From NCBI RefSeq assembly GCF_019166065.1, contig NZ_JAHTBN010000003.1:310001-374000 (forward strand): a stretch of DNA of 64,000 bases, written 5' to 3'. The notes beneath the pieces were generated by a model that made no database searches, had not been told where the DNA came from, and saw nothing but the letters and a program-made list of their open reading frames with translations. The position numbers and the translations under genes were made by a program. How positions within the stretch are numbered: the first letter of the stretch is position 1; the number at the start of each line of letters is the position of its first letter. Source of the stretch: Candidimonas humi. GTDB lineage: Bacteria; Pseudomonadota; Gammaproteobacteria; Burkholderiales; Burkholderiaceae_B. Positions 22,692 to 31,279 of this stretch are shown piece by piece.

Positions 22692-23288
22692 ATGATGATT
22701 CAGAAAAGTTGGGGCACGGTCGTTTGCATCGCCAGCGGGCCCAGCCTCACCGAAGCTGATTGCTTGGCGGTTAAAGCATGGCGAGATCAGTCTTCCAAAC
22801 ACGGTGTCATCGTGACGAACACGACGTTTCGTCTGGCGGCGTGGGCGGATGTACTGTGGGCTATGGACAAGAAGTGGTGGCGCGAGCATCACGAGGAAGT
22901 CATATCCGGCTTCCAGGGTGAGCTGGCCGCGCCATATTCATTCGGGCAGGACGTGGCCGCTTTGCCGCTGCGCGATCAGCAGAACTCGGGCGCCGGCGCC
23001 ATCGCGCTGGCCATGCGGTTCGACGCCAAGAAAATCATCCTGCTGGGCTACGACTGCAGCGTGTCATATGGCACGCACTGGCATGGCGATCATTCGGCGA
23101 CCGGCAACCCGGACGCGGCCAAATGCGAGAAATGGCAGGCGCACTTTGCTGGGCTCGCCGCGGCGGCGGAAGGGCATGGATGCGAAATCGTCAACTGCAG
23201 CCGGCACTCTGAACTGATCGCATTCAGGCGGTCGAGCCTGGAAGCGGAATTGGCGGATGGGGGTGAGGCATGCAAGCGGGAAAACTGA
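22692..23288 (+). CDS. Rossmann-like enzyme in the connector module
   Basis: 198 residues; VVCIASGPSLTEADCLAVKA, a nucleotide-binding-like start, then WADVLWAMDKKWWREHHEEV, QNSGAGAIALAMRFDAKKII and LLGYDC, with a THWHGDH metal- or phosphate-binding-looking segment. It resembles DUF115/MptE-like or glycosyltransferase-like folds annotated in some phages as morphogenetic protein. Its reaction is unknown. It sits between two connector genes and overlaps the second by 19 bp, so it is expressed with the head. Confidence 0.6.
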   Translation: MMIQKSWGTVVCIASGPSLTEADCLAVKAWRDQSSKHGVIVTNTTFRLAAWADVLWAMDKKWWREHHEEVISGFQGELAAPYSFGQDVAALPLRDQQNSGAGAIALAMRFDAKKIILLGYDCSVSYGTHWHGDHSATGNPDAAKCEKWQAHFAGLAAAAEGHGCEIVNCSRHSELIAFRRSSLEAELADGGEACKREN

Positions 23289-23611
23289 ACCGTCGCATCA
23301 CCATCCAACAGAAGGTGGCCGGCCAGTCAACGAGCGGACAGCCGATCTCGACATGGGAGGATTTCGCCAAGGTGTGGGCCAATATTGCCGGTGCCACCGG
23401 CATGGCCTCGATTCGGCAGACAGCGAACCAGGGCAATGTCGCGGCCTCGATCAATTCGTACAGTTTCCGCATCCGGTATCGCACGGACATCACCGACGCC
23501 ATGCGCGTGCTGTATAGCGGGCTGATATTCGACATTAAGCAGGTTCGGCTTGATCTGGCCGGCCACGACAGGACTGATCTCGTTTGCGAGCAGGGCGGCA
23601 GTCAAGGATAG
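23270..23611 (+). CDS. Head-tail adaptor / head closure protein
   Basis: 113 residues, MQAGKLNRRITIQQKVAGQS... with TWEDFAKVWANI, the signature of SPP1 gp16/HK97 gp7-like head closure proteins (PF05521). It closes the connector after packaging. Confidence 0.87.
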   Translation: MQAGKLNRRITIQQKVAGQSTSGQPISTWEDFAKVWANIAGATGMASIRQTANQGNVAASINSYSFRIRYRTDITDAMRVLYSGLIFDIKQVRLDLAGHDRTDLVCEQGGSQG

Positions 23612-23613
23612 TC

Positions 23614-24153
23614 ATGGATGCCGGTCTAGAAATCGACATCAGCGGCGCGCTGGCTGGCCTGGATGCGCTCGGAAAAGCCGCCGTCGAGCATCTGCCGCGC
23701 AGCATGGCGGTTGCCGGCGGCAAGGTGCTGCGCGACGAAGCCAAGGCACGGGCCCCTGTCTACGACGGCAGTACCGCATTGAAGGGGGGCGATACGGTAA
23801 AGCGTGTGCCAGGCGCGGCCATCTTGCGTAATGCCATCTATCTGGCCTATTCGGAGAGTAGATCGAACCCGGCCAATGGAATTGCAACATACAGCGTGTC
23901 CTGGAATGCCGCCAAGGCGCCGCACGGTCATCTGCTGGAGTTTGGTCACTGGTGGACCAACGTCATCCGCAATGGGTATCCGCTCAGGGAGGCAATGCCG
24001 ACCGCCAAGTGGGTTCCAGCACATCCAACCCTTCGTCCGACCATCACCGCCAAAGGTCATGAATCCGTGCAGGTCGCGCTGGAACGTGGCCGGGTACGCT
24101 TCGCTGAAATTAAGGCCAATCCGGCCGCACTGGACACCTACGATGTCAATTGA
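23614..24153 (+). CDS. HK97 gp10-like tail joining protein
   Basis: 179 residues; MDAGLEIDISGALAGLDALG, AVAGGKVLRDEAKARAPVYD and GHLLEFGHWW are typical of the HK97 gp10 family. Connects neck and tail tube. Ends 11 nt into the next gene. Confidence 0.85.
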   Translation: MDAGLEIDISGALAGLDALGKAAVEHLPRSMAVAGGKVLRDEAKARAPVYDGSTALKGGDTVKRVPGAAILRNAIYLAYSESRSNPANGIATYSVSWNAAKAPHGHLLEFGHWWTNVIRNGYPLREAMPTAKWVPAHPTLRPTITAKGHESVQVALERGRVRFAEIKANPAALDTYDVN

Positions 24154-24526
24154 AGCCGCCATCTTCAGCCTGCTGGGCCCGCTGGTGTCGAATCGATGCT
24201 ATCCAGACACGACGCCCGATGCTCCGGTATTTCCGCTGATCGTCTATCAAATCGTCGGCGGCCAGGCTTATGAATATCTGGCTCGCAAGTTGCCGGACTG
24301 CGAGAACTACCGGGTTCAAGTCTGGTGCTGGTGGAAAGACGAAGATGGTGTAGCCGTGCGCGATGAAGTCGGAGCGCTGGCCCTGCAAGTCCGCCAGAAG
24401 ATCATCGAACAGGGCGCCGCTTTCGTGTCCGCCCAGACCATAGGCCAGGGCATTTCTCAATACGAAGAAGCCCTGAAGCTCTATGGCATTCAGCAGGATT
24501 ACAGCGTCTGGCTGAAAGTCAGGTAG
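24143..24526 (+). CDS. Tail completion / terminator protein (DUF3168-like)
   Basis: 127 residues, MSIEAAIFSLLGPLVSNRCY..., with PLIVYQIVG and NYRVQVWCWW, the pattern of phage tail terminator proteins (gpU/DUF3168). Located just before the tail-tube gene, as expected. Confidence 0.75.
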   Translation: MSIEAAIFSLLGPLVSNRCYPDTTPDAPVFPLIVYQIVGGQAYEYLARKLPDCENYRVQVWCWWKDEDGVAVRDEVGALALQVRQKIIEQGAAFVSAQTIGQGISQYEEALKLYGIQQDYSVWLKVR

Positions 24527-24546
24527 CCAACCACACACAATCATTG

Positions 24547-24580
24547 CCCGCCAGGCGAAAGCTCGGCGGGTTTTCTTTTT
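24547..24580 (+). terminator. Hairpin plus T tract upstream of the tail-tube gene
   Basis: CCCGCC-ag-GC-GAAA-GC-tc-GGCGGG followed by TTTTCTTTTT. Same architecture (outer GC stem, GAAA loop, T-rich tail) as the element before the capsid gene at 17536. It lies upstream of a very highly expressed structural gene. Confidence 0.55.
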
Positions 24581-24621
24581 CGACCATGCCGCAGCACGCG
24601 GCTTTTTCTTTGGAGGCTCAC

Positions 24622-25281
24622 ATGAGCACGATCTTCGCTGACGGCAGCGTGGTTGGCTTTGCCACGGTCGCGGGCACCGCCGTTCCCTTTTCGGCGATCA
24701 CCAACGCCAAACCGCCCATTGCCGACATCACCGGCGACTTGGACGAGGGCGATGTTATCGCCATTTCCTCGAACAATGGCGCCCTGAACCGCCGGCCCAC
24801 GGTCGCGGGCACGGTCGATTCCTCGGGCGCCGAACTGCTGGGCCTGGACACGACGAACACCACGCTGTACCCGGCCTCGGGCATCACCGGCTCGCTGGTG
24901 GCCTGGTCGGATTTCGTGGATTTCAGCCAACAGGGCGATCTGGCGATCTCGGGCGGCGAGCCGCAGACCTACACCGGGAAGTACCTGGAAGACCCATTCG
25001 GCCAGGAATTCGCCATTCCCATCGGTGCGACGGCCCGCCAGTACACGCTGCCGCTGGATTACGACGACACGCTGCCCTGGTACGCGGCGGCCATCACCGC
25101 CACGGCGGAGCGCAAGCCGCGCGTCATCCGTATCAAGCTGCCCAACGGCGACATGTACTACGAGTACGGCTACCTGCATTTCAATCCCAGCCCGGCCCTG
25201 TCTTCGGGCAACCCGGCCAAGAATACGGCCACGCTGCTGGTGTTCAACGAGCGCGGCACGCTCATCAAGGCGGGGGCGTAA
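24622..25281 (+). CDS. Major tail tube protein
   Basis: 219 residues, preceded by GGAGG. FADGSVVGFATVAGTAVPFS, DLDEGDVIAISSNNGALNRR and an EPQTYTGKYLEDPFG block, followed by a beta-rich C-terminus. Size and place between terminator protein and G/GT chaperones identify the tail tube of a long-tailed siphophage. Confidence 0.82.
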   Translation: MSTIFADGSVVGFATVAGTAVPFSAITNAKPPIADITGDLDEGDVIAISSNNGALNRRPTVAGTVDSSGAELLGLDTTNTTLYPASGITGSLVAWSDFVDFSQQGDLAISGGEPQTYTGKYLEDPFGQEFAIPIGATARQYTLPLDYDDTLPWYAAAITATAERKPRVIRIKLPNGDMYYEYGYLHFNPSPALSSGNPAKNTATLLVFNERGTLIKAGA

Positions 25282-25284
25282 TTC

Positions 25285-25602
25285 ATGGCGATTAAACGCG
25301 GCAACGCGCCGACCACCATCCCCGCGCGGCTCACGATCAAGGGTGCGGGCGAGTCGAACAAGCTGGAGTTGACGTATTTCAACCGGAAATCCAGTGAATA
25401 CGACGACAAGGTTGCCGAATTGAAGGAATCCTCGGTGCCATTCCTGCCGTCCCTGGTCGTGTTCCTGGTCAAAGAATGGGATACGGATTATTCGCTATCC
25501 ATCGAAGGCGTCCTCGAATTGGAGGATGAACGCTCCGGTATCTGCGAAGCCATCTTGCAGGGATTCTGGCAGGCCCGTCGGATCGAGCTGGAAAAAAACT
25601 GA
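25285..25602 (+). CDS. Tail assembly chaperone G
   Basis: 105 residues, MAIKRGNAPTTIPARLTIKG..., ending ...RIELEKN. It is the first of the two tail chaperone frames. Its last codons (GAA AAA AAC TGA) form a -1 slippery site, so a fraction of ribosomes should continue into the overlapping DUF1799 frame. Binds the tape measure protein during tail assembly, by analogy with lambda gpG. Confidence 0.8.
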   Translation: MAIKRGNAPTTIPARLTIKGAGESNKLELTYFNRKSSEYDDKVAELKESSVPFLPSLVVFLVKEWDTDYSLSIEGVLELEDERSGICEAILQGFWQARRIELEKN

Positions 25603-25919
25603 CTGCGGCAGTTCGGGTGTTGATGTGGCGGCGCCCGACTGCCGAGAACATGCGAAAGCTCGGGCTCGGCCCCGAGCATTTCCCGGATCGACAAGCGGCG
25701 GTCTGGCCGGAAGCCTGGCCAGCCGTCGAGCTTTACATCGAGAACCAAACCCAATGGGCACAAAGTATGGCCGGCCCCACCGGACTGAACTACGGCGTGT
25801 TCTTCGCGGAAATGGACAGGCAAGGCATTCAAGGGAAGGAGCGCGAAGCAATGATGGATCACCTTCGATTCATCGAGCGCGAAATTCTCAATCGGATCTA
25901 TGAGGACAAGGGCGAATAA
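25285..25919 (+). CDS. Tail assembly chaperone GT, made by -1 frameshift
   Basis: Joined reading: 25285-25599, then -1 from 25599 to 25919, giving about 211 residues. The second frame continues ...LTAAVRVLMWRRPTAENMRK and contains a DUF1799-type domain (PEHFPDRQAAVWPEAWPAVE ... LRFIEREILNRIY). The frame has no convincing independent start (only GTG/TTG/ATG clustered at 25617-25623 without a good ribosome site). G/GT pairs made by frameshifting are conserved in siphophages. Confidence 0.78.
25593..25644 (+). promoter_or_regulatory. Programmed -1 ribosomal frameshift signal
   Basis: Slippery heptamer A-AAA-AAC at 25593-25599, in the correct phase, one codon before TGA. After a 6-nt spacer comes a stem CGGCAGT-t-CGGG (25606-25617) pairing with CCCG-ACTGCCG (25634-25644), 11 bp with a single bulge. 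Confidence 0.8.
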
Positions 25920-28798
25920 TGGCTGATGACGCAATCGGAACCGCACGGATCGACATTACCGTCGATGCGTCGACCCTGCAGGCGGGCATTACTTCGGCCA
26001 AGGGGGCGCTCAGTTCGTTCTCGACCCAGGCGCAGGCAGCATTCAAGGGTGCGTCGTCTTCGGCCAAATCAGCCGCCACAAGTCTGAACAAGTGGATTAC
26101 CACGCAAGAGACGCTGAACATCTCGATCAACCGTGCGGAGGCGTCCCAGCGACTGCTGAATGCGGCCATGCGAGACGTGCCGGTCCCGGTCATCGAAGGG
26201 TTTCGGCAGCGCATCAACGCACTGGCCGATGCACAGGAAAAGGCCTCCGCGGCAGCAGGCAAAGGTAGTTCGAAGTTCAACCAGTACGGGAAATCGGTCG
26301 GAGAGGTCAATATGGCCTTGCGCGGCGTCCCGGCGCAGTTGACCGACATTGTTGTTGGCCTACAGGGCGGCCAACGACCCCTGACGGTGCTGCTGCAGCA
26401 AGGCGGCCAGTTGAAAGACATGTTCGGCGGCATCCGGCCCGCCGCCGAGGCCCTGGGCGGCGCGCTGCTGAAGTTGGTCAATCCATACACGGTCGCCGCA
26501 GCGGCGGCTGCGGGCCTGGCGCTGGCCTACAAGCAGGGTTCGGACGAACAGGAGGCGTTTTCCAAGTCCCTGATCCTGACCGGCAATGTCGCGGGCCTGA
26601 CCGCCGTGCAACTCTCTGGCATGGCCGCGCAGATCGGCACATCGGTCGATTCCACCACGCACGCCGCGGCGGCTGCGCTCAATACGGTGGTGTCCTCGGG
26701 CAAGATCGCGCCCACGGCCTACCGCGAAGTGGCCGCTGCCGCGCTGGAAATGTCCGATGCGACCGGCCAGAGCATCGACAAGATCATTGCGCAGTTCGAG
26801 ACGCTGAACGACAAGCCGGCCGACGCCATTGCCAAGCTGAATGACCAGCAGCATTTCCTGTCGGCCGCGACCTATGAGCAAATCAAGGCGCTACAGGATC
26901 AAGGTCGCGAGCAGGAAGCCGCGGCGCTCGCGCAATCGACCTATGCGAACGCCGTGCACAATCAGGCCGTGCAGATCGAGGCGGCGCAGGGCACGCTGGA
27001 GCGGGCCTGGGATTCGCTGGGCAAGGCGGCGAAAGGTGCTTGGGACGCGATGCTCAATATCGGGCGCCCCACGCCGGTAGATGAACTGAAAGCGCAGGCC
27101 GACGCGTTGCGCAAGCAAATCGCTGCGCTTGGTGCGAACCCCGATGCGAGCCCGGATCAGGATTTCGCCTCCAACGCGGGGGGCGCGGCATTCGGTAATC
27201 CGAATATCGTTCCAAAGGCACAGAAATTACAGGCGCAATTGAGAGCCATCAATGCTCGGATCACCGCTGATGACCTAGACGAGGACGACAAGCGCCGTGC
27301 TGCGGCTGCTCAAGCGGCGCAGGATGCCAAAATCAATGCCAAGCAGTGGCTTGATAGTGAAATGAAGGGCCTACAAACCCGGAAGGAAAATAGAGACAAA
27401 GAGATTGCGGATTTCAAGCGTTATGCGGCGACCTACGGATTGACCGCTACGCAGATTGCTGATGGTATAGCACGCATCAATAAAAAGTATGAGCAAAAAG
27501 GGGGCGGCACCAATGCCGGCAACAGCCTGCTGGAAGCGGCGAAACAACAGACCGCAGCGCTTCAGTCTCAACTCGATGCATTGCGAAATGGCTATGCAAA
27601 ACTCACGCCCGAACAGCAAAAACTTGCCAAGGATCAGCAACTTTTTAACGATCTGGCGTCAAGCAAAGCGCCGCTGACCGCTGCGGACAAGCAAAAGCTT
27701 GCCATGAAGGATCTGGTCCTCGCGCAGGATCAGATCAACGTCGCCAAGGCTGAAGAGATCCAGAAGATCAAGGATGCTGCCAAGCTTGATGCGCTGCGCG
27801 CCGCTAACGCCCAGGCGTTGGCGAACGATCTCATCAAGTATAGCAATCAGCTTGCGGGTATGACGCTTGGGCAGACGTCGAAGCAGCAGCTTACCGACCA
27901 GCAACAGATTAGCCTGGAGATATTGCGGCAGCAGCAGCAATACACAAAGCAATTCGCCAGCGGCAGTATCGATAAATCGACCTATGACGCCTTCACGACG
28001 GAACTGCAAAAGAACCTGCAAGACCGTCTTGCCGCGAATGCCAGCTATTACGCGCGTCTGAAGGACCTACAAAGCAGTTGGTCGCAGGGGGCGATAGGCG
28101 GGCTGAACAGCTACGCCGAGGATGCCGACAACGTCTTCGACGGGATGAAAAGCGCCGCGACAAATGCCTTTAAAGGCATGGAAGACGTATTCGTCAATTT
28201 TGTCACGACAGGGAAACTCAGTTTTACCGATTTGGCGAACAGCATCATCAGCGACTTGGCCCGCATTGCAATTCGGCAAAGCCTCACCGGGCCGTTGGCA
28301 TCGGGATTGAGTTCGGCGCTTGGCAGTTTGTTCGGCCCACTTGCAGGCGTCTCTGCGTCTCCGGGCCTGGATTTAAATGCTTCGCTTGGAACTTCCATGC
28401 CAGGCACCCCCGGCGTCGATTGGATGTCCTACAGTCTACACAATGCGCATGGCAACGTATTTGACAATCCGAGCCTCTCCGCATATTCCAATGGCATCTA
28501 TGACCGCCCGCATTACTTCGCTTTCGCTAAGGGCGCCGGGGTGTTCGGAGAAGCCGGCCCGGAAGCCATCATGCCCCTGACCAGGATGTCCAATGGGAAT
28601 CTTGGCGTTCGTTCGGACAGCGGTAATAGCGCACCGAATGTGCAAATCCAGTTCGTCAACCAAACCAGTCAACCCGCTCAGGCCAAAGTCAGTTCCCCAA
28701 CGTTCAACGGTAAAGATTGGGTGGTGCAGGTTGTATTGACTGACCTACAAACCGGTGGCCGCATTCGCAAGCAGATGCAAGCACTGGGAGCGACCTGA
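25919..28798 (+). CDS. Tape measure protein
   Basis: 959 residues, the length ruler of the tail (roughly 140 nm by the usual 0.15 nm per residue). N-terminal TMP domain with DIVVGLQGGQRPLTVLLQQG, central hydrophobic span (YTVAAAAAAGLALAY, about residue 200) and SLTQ-type helical repeats with coiled coils. The C-terminus has GEAGPEAIMPLTRMSNGNLG, typical of lambda H-like proteins. The ATG overlaps the GT stop. Confidence 0.92.
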   Translation: MADDAIGTARIDITVDASTLQAGITSAKGALSSFSTQAQAAFKGASSSAKSAATSLNKWITTQETLNISINRAEASQRLLNAAMRDVPVPVIEGFRQRINALADAQEKASAAAGKGSSKFNQYGKSVGEVNMALRGVPAQLTDIVVGLQGGQRPLTVLLQQGGQLKDMFGGIRPAAEALGGALLKLVNPYTVAAAAAAGLALAYKQGSDEQEAFSKSLILTGNVAGLTAVQLSGMAAQIGTSVDSTTHAAAAALNTVVSSGKIAPTAYREVAAAALEMSDATGQSIDKIIAQFETLNDKPADAIAKLNDQQHFLSAATYEQIKALQDQGREQEAAALAQSTYANAVHNQAVQIEAAQGTLERAWDSLGKAAKGAWDAMLNIGRPTPVDELKAQADALRKQIAALGANPDASPDQDFASNAGGAAFGNPNIVPKAQKLQAQLRAINARITADDLDEDDKRRAAAAQAAQDAKINAKQWLDSEMKGLQTRKENRDKEIADFKRYAATYGLTATQIADGIARINKKYEQKGGGTNAGNSLLEAAKQQTAALQSQLDALRNGYAKLTPEQQKLAKDQQLFNDLASSKAPLTAADKQKLAMKDLVLAQDQINVAKAEEIQKIKDAAKLDALRAANAQALANDLIKYSNQLAGMTLGQTSKQQLTDQQQISLEILRQQQQYTKQFASGSIDKSTYDAFTTELQKNLQDRLAANASYYARLKDLQSSWSQGAIGGLNSYAEDADNVFDGMKSAATNAFKGMEDVFVNFVTTGKLSFTDLANSIISDLARIAIRQSLTGPLASGLSSALGSLFGPLAGVSASPGLDLNASLGTSMPGTPGVDWMSYSLHNAHGNVFDNPSLSAYSNGIYDRPHYFAFAKGAGVFGEAGPEAIMPLTRMSNGNLGVRSDSGNSAPNVQIQFVNQTSQPAQAKVSSPTFNGKDWVVQVVLTDLQTGGRIRKQMQALGAT

Positions 28799-29145
28799 TG
28801 GCAACCTTCCCCGATTACGCAACGATCCTGCTTGATGGATTTGATAAACAGGCCGACTACGGCGTGCTGCGCACGGACATGGATGGCGGCATTGCCAAGC
28901 AGCGCGCCCGTTACTCATTGCCAATCGTCACCCGCAATGCGCAGATATTAGTGGAAAGTGTCGAGGATAAGAACGGATTCGATGCTTGGGTGAAGACCGA
29001 TCTGTTTGGCGGCGCCGGATGGTTCGATTGGACTGACCCCCTCGATGGCGTAACGAAACAGGCGCGGATCGTAAAGGGCGCGGTCAAGTGGACTTCGCCG
29101 GGCATCATCTGGCTCGCCCAGGTGCAGATTGAAACAGTGGGCTGA
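28798..29145 (+). CDS. Minor tail protein
   Basis: 115 residues, MATFPDYATILLDGFDKQAD... with LFGGAGWFDWTDPLDGVTKQ, a beta-rich protein like lambda gpM-type tip components. Starts on the last base of the tape measure stop codon. Confidence 0.65.
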   Translation: MATFPDYATILLDGFDKQADYGVLRTDMDGGIAKQRARYSLPIVTRNAQILVESVEDKNGFDAWVKTDLFGGAGWFDWTDPLDGVTKQARIVKGAVKWTSPGIIWLAQVQIETVG

Positions 29146-29147
29146 TC

Positions 29148-29693
29148 ATGCCGCGTTCATATTCGGCCGCAGCCCGGCGCAACCTGCTTGCGACCTCGGC
29201 GGACGAGCCCTTCCTGGTTCTTCTGGAAATCACGCACCCCGACCTTGCCGTACCTATCCGCGTGGTCAATGACACCCAGAACGTAACCGTCTCGGGTAAC
29301 GAGTTCGTCAAGTGTGCATTCGACCTCGTATGGCCTGATGACACAGACGGCCAAATACCGCAGGCCCAGCTGCAGGTCGACAACATCGGCCGCGATCTGA
29401 CGCAATGGCTTGAGCAGAGCAACGGCGGCCGCGGTGCGCAGTGCCGCCTGATGCAAGTGCTGCGCTCCACGCTGGCCCTCGAAATGGATATCACCTTCGA
29501 CTTGTCGGGCATGCAAATCGACAACCAGAAGGTAACGGGCAACATCGGGTACCAGAACTTGCTGGCGCAAGTGGGAACGACCGTGAACTTCACTCCAGCG
29601 ACCGCGCCGGGGTTATTTACCGCACTTTTCGCTTTTCTTCTTAGCTATGATGTTATAGGGAAACTGCTATGGGTAGGCCGGCACTTGATTTAA
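29148..29693 (+). CDS. Minor tail protein, DUF1833 family, with extended C-terminus
   Basis: 181 residues. DEPFLVLLEITHPDL, RVVNDTQNVTVSGNEFV and FTPATAPGLF identify the DUF1833 family. In family members the protein normally ends at PGLF. Here the frame runs on for about 24 extra residues (TALFAFLLSYDV...) and overlaps the start of the inserted HNH gene by 25 bp. The natural stop codon appears to have been replaced by the HNH insertion. The extension is hydrophobic and may affect tail assembly. Confidence 0.75.
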   Translation: MPRSYSAAARRNLLATSADEPFLVLLEITHPDLAVPIRVVNDTQNVTVSGNEFVKCAFDLVWPDDTDGQIPQAQLQVDNIGRDLTQWLEQSNGGRGAQCRLMQVLRSTLALEMDITFDLSGMQIDNQKVTGNIGYQNLLAQVGTTVNFTPATAPGLFTALFAFLLSYDVIGKLLWVGRHLI

Positions 29694-30358
29694 AGGGAAA
29701 GCGGTTCGGATTTTGCATGGCGCTTGAGGATATTGGCCCCAATAAAAGAAGCCAGCATATTTGGCGTTGCGTTTGTGATTGCGGAAACGAGTTCAGGACG
29801 CGGGCATGCCGCCTGACCAGCGGTGAACGCACAGATTGCGGTTGTATTGGCCGGAAACGCAAAATTGCGAAGATCAGCAAGCACGGCATGACAGGAACGC
29901 CTGAATTTAAATCGTGGGAAGGCGCTAAGAGGCGTTGCCGAAATCCACATGACAAGAACTATGCCAACTATGGTGGGCGAGGCATCAAGTTTAGCGAAAA
30001 ATGGAATGACTTTGCTAATTTCTATCGTGACATGGGCGCGAAGCCCGGGGCTGACTATTCCCTTGATCGCATCGATACAAATGGAAATTATGAACCCGAC
30101 AATTGCCGTTGGGCAACACAAAGAGTGCAGCAAAACAATCGGCGAAACAATGTGAAGGTTCGAGTAAACGGAGTCGAACTGTCCTTATTTGTATATTTCG
30201 GTCGAATACGTTCTTCAGCATGGCAGAGAGCGGCGTATAGACTGAAACAAGGCTGGTCAATGGCCGACGCAATCTTTCAGCCCGCTCACGCGGGTTTTTT
30301 AACGGCTGCCCCAAACGCAAAGATGCTCGGTCTAGCGCACGATCTGCTTCGGCGGTAA
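29669..30358 (+). CDS. HNH/AP2-type homing endonuclease-like protein
   Basis: 229 residues. N-terminal CxC/CxC zinc element (RCVCDCGNEFRTRACR ... DCGCIGR), then FKSWEGAKRRCRNPHDKNYA, NYGGRGIKFSEKWNDF and an HNH-like YSLDRIDTNGNYEPDNCRWA. The C-terminus has a DNA-binding-like segment. This is the layout of free-standing phage HNH homing endonucleases. Base composition is visibly more AT-rich than the flanking tail genes, and it interrupts the tail cluster between DUF1833 and NlpC/P60 genes. A CCCGC-tcac-GCGGG hairpin with six T (30282-30301) lies inside its 3' end. Confidence 0.8.
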   Translation: MGRPALDLKGKRFGFCMALEDIGPNKRSQHIWRCVCDCGNEFRTRACRLTSGERTDCGCIGRKRKIAKISKHGMTGTPEFKSWEGAKRRCRNPHDKNYANYGGRGIKFSEKWNDFANFYRDMGAKPGADYSLDRIDTNGNYEPDNCRWATQRVQQNNRRNNVKVRVNGVELSLFVYFGRIRSSAWQRAAYRLKQGWSMADAIFQPAHAGFLTAAPNAKMLGLAHDLLRR

Positions 30359-30385
30359 ACTCCGCTTACAAATAGGGAGGCAGCG

Positions 30386-30799
30386 ATGGGAAAAGTTTTG
30401 GTGGTTCTGGCGGTGGGGTTGATGCTGGTGGGTTGCGCTCCGGCCACGTTGAATGGTGTGCGCGCAATGGGGCCGCAACGCCTATATCAGTTCCAGGCGC
30501 CCCAAAACTATCAGGCTGTATATCGCGTCATCCTCGGTAAGGTGCGTGAATGCTTCGAGGCAGGAATGATCACCGCACAACAGGTAGTGCACGGCGACTT
30601 ATATACGGATATTGAATCGGGGACAATTTCTGTCGAATTGCATGGTGGGCTAGGCACAGATATATACCAGGTGATCGACATCAAGGCAATCTCGCCGGAT
30701 ATGACCGATATCAAGGCCTATTACAGTTTGGGATCGGTACAGAAGTTAGGCACGACACTGAAAAAGTGGGTGCTCGCGGGATATAAAGAATGTAATTGA
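30386..30799 (+). CDS. Lipoprotein in the tail region
   Basis: 137 residues with a type II signal peptide and lipobox LVGC (Cys17); GGGAGG 6 nt before the ATG. The mature part has a mixed alpha/beta character without recognised domain. Its own terminators follow (30824 and 30856). Envelope lipoproteins encoded near tail-tip genes often block adsorption or DNA entry of the same phage, so superinfection exclusion or receptor masking is plausible but unproven. Confidence 0.65.
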   Translation: MGKVLVVLAVGLMLVGCAPATLNGVRAMGPQRLYQFQAPQNYQAVYRVILGKVRECFEAGMITAQQVVHGDLYTDIESGTISVELHGGLGTDIYQVIDIKAISPDMTDIKAYYSLGSVQKLGTTLKKWVLAGYKECN

Positions 30800-30823
30800 T
30801 CCGTCCGACATAAATCATCCCTG

Positions 30824-30848
30824 CCCGGCCTTGAGCCGGGTTTTTATT
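30824..30848 (+). terminator. Intrinsic terminator after the lipoprotein gene
   Basis: CCCGGC-cttga-GCCGGG (30824-30840), then TTTTTATT. Strong stem and T tract. Confidence 0.8.
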
Positions 30849-30855
30849 ATTTAGA

Positions 30856-30882
30856 GCTCCGTCTTCGTTGCGGGGCTTTTTT
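30856..30882 (+). terminator. Second hairpin plus T tract before the NlpC gene
   Basis: AGCTCCG pairs with CGGGGCT (one G-T pair) across a 9-nt loop, followed by TTTTTT, ending 13 nt before the NlpC/P60 start. Tandem with the terminator at 30824. Confidence 0.55.
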
Positions 30883-30895
30883 ATGAGCGCAAAAA

Positions 30896-31279
30896 ATGCA
30901 TTGGTCAGACCGTTACGTCGGGCATCCATATGTGGCAGAAATGGCAGATTGCGCTGTCCTGGCTGAACGCGTAGCACATGAGGTTTTCGGGAAAGTGATC
31001 GGCCTGCCCGCCGGCCATGCCGAAGGCTACATCGAACAGGCCAAGCAAATCGCCGAGCTGAAAGACGACTATGCCACACGCATCGACACGCCTGTTGACG
31101 GTTGCCCCGCGCTGTTGATCGGGCGTGGCCAAAATTGCCATATTGGCGTCATGTGCTGGCTCGCCAATGAATGGTGGGTGCTCCATGCGAACCAAGCCTA
31201 CGGCATGGTGACGCGCGAACGCCTGCGCACGCTCACGCGGTTGCACTTCAAGGTCGAAGGATATTACCGATGGAAGTGA
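30896..31279 (+). CDS. NlpC/P60-type tail tip peptidase (lambda K-like)
   Basis: 127 residues; catalytic Cys in MADCAVLAERVAHEVFG (about residue 19) and His in NCHIGVMC or VLHANQAYG (about 83-98). The Mov34/JAB half found in lambda gpK is absent. Probably a peptidoglycan-cleaving tail tip protein used during DNA injection. Overlaps the J-like gene by 10 bp. Confidence 0.8.
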   Translation: MHWSDRYVGHPYVAEMADCAVLAERVAHEVFGKVIGLPAGHAEGYIEQAKQIAELKDDYATRIDTPVDGCPALLIGRGQNCHIGVMCWLANEWWVLHANQAYGMVTRERLRTLTRLHFKVEGYYRWK

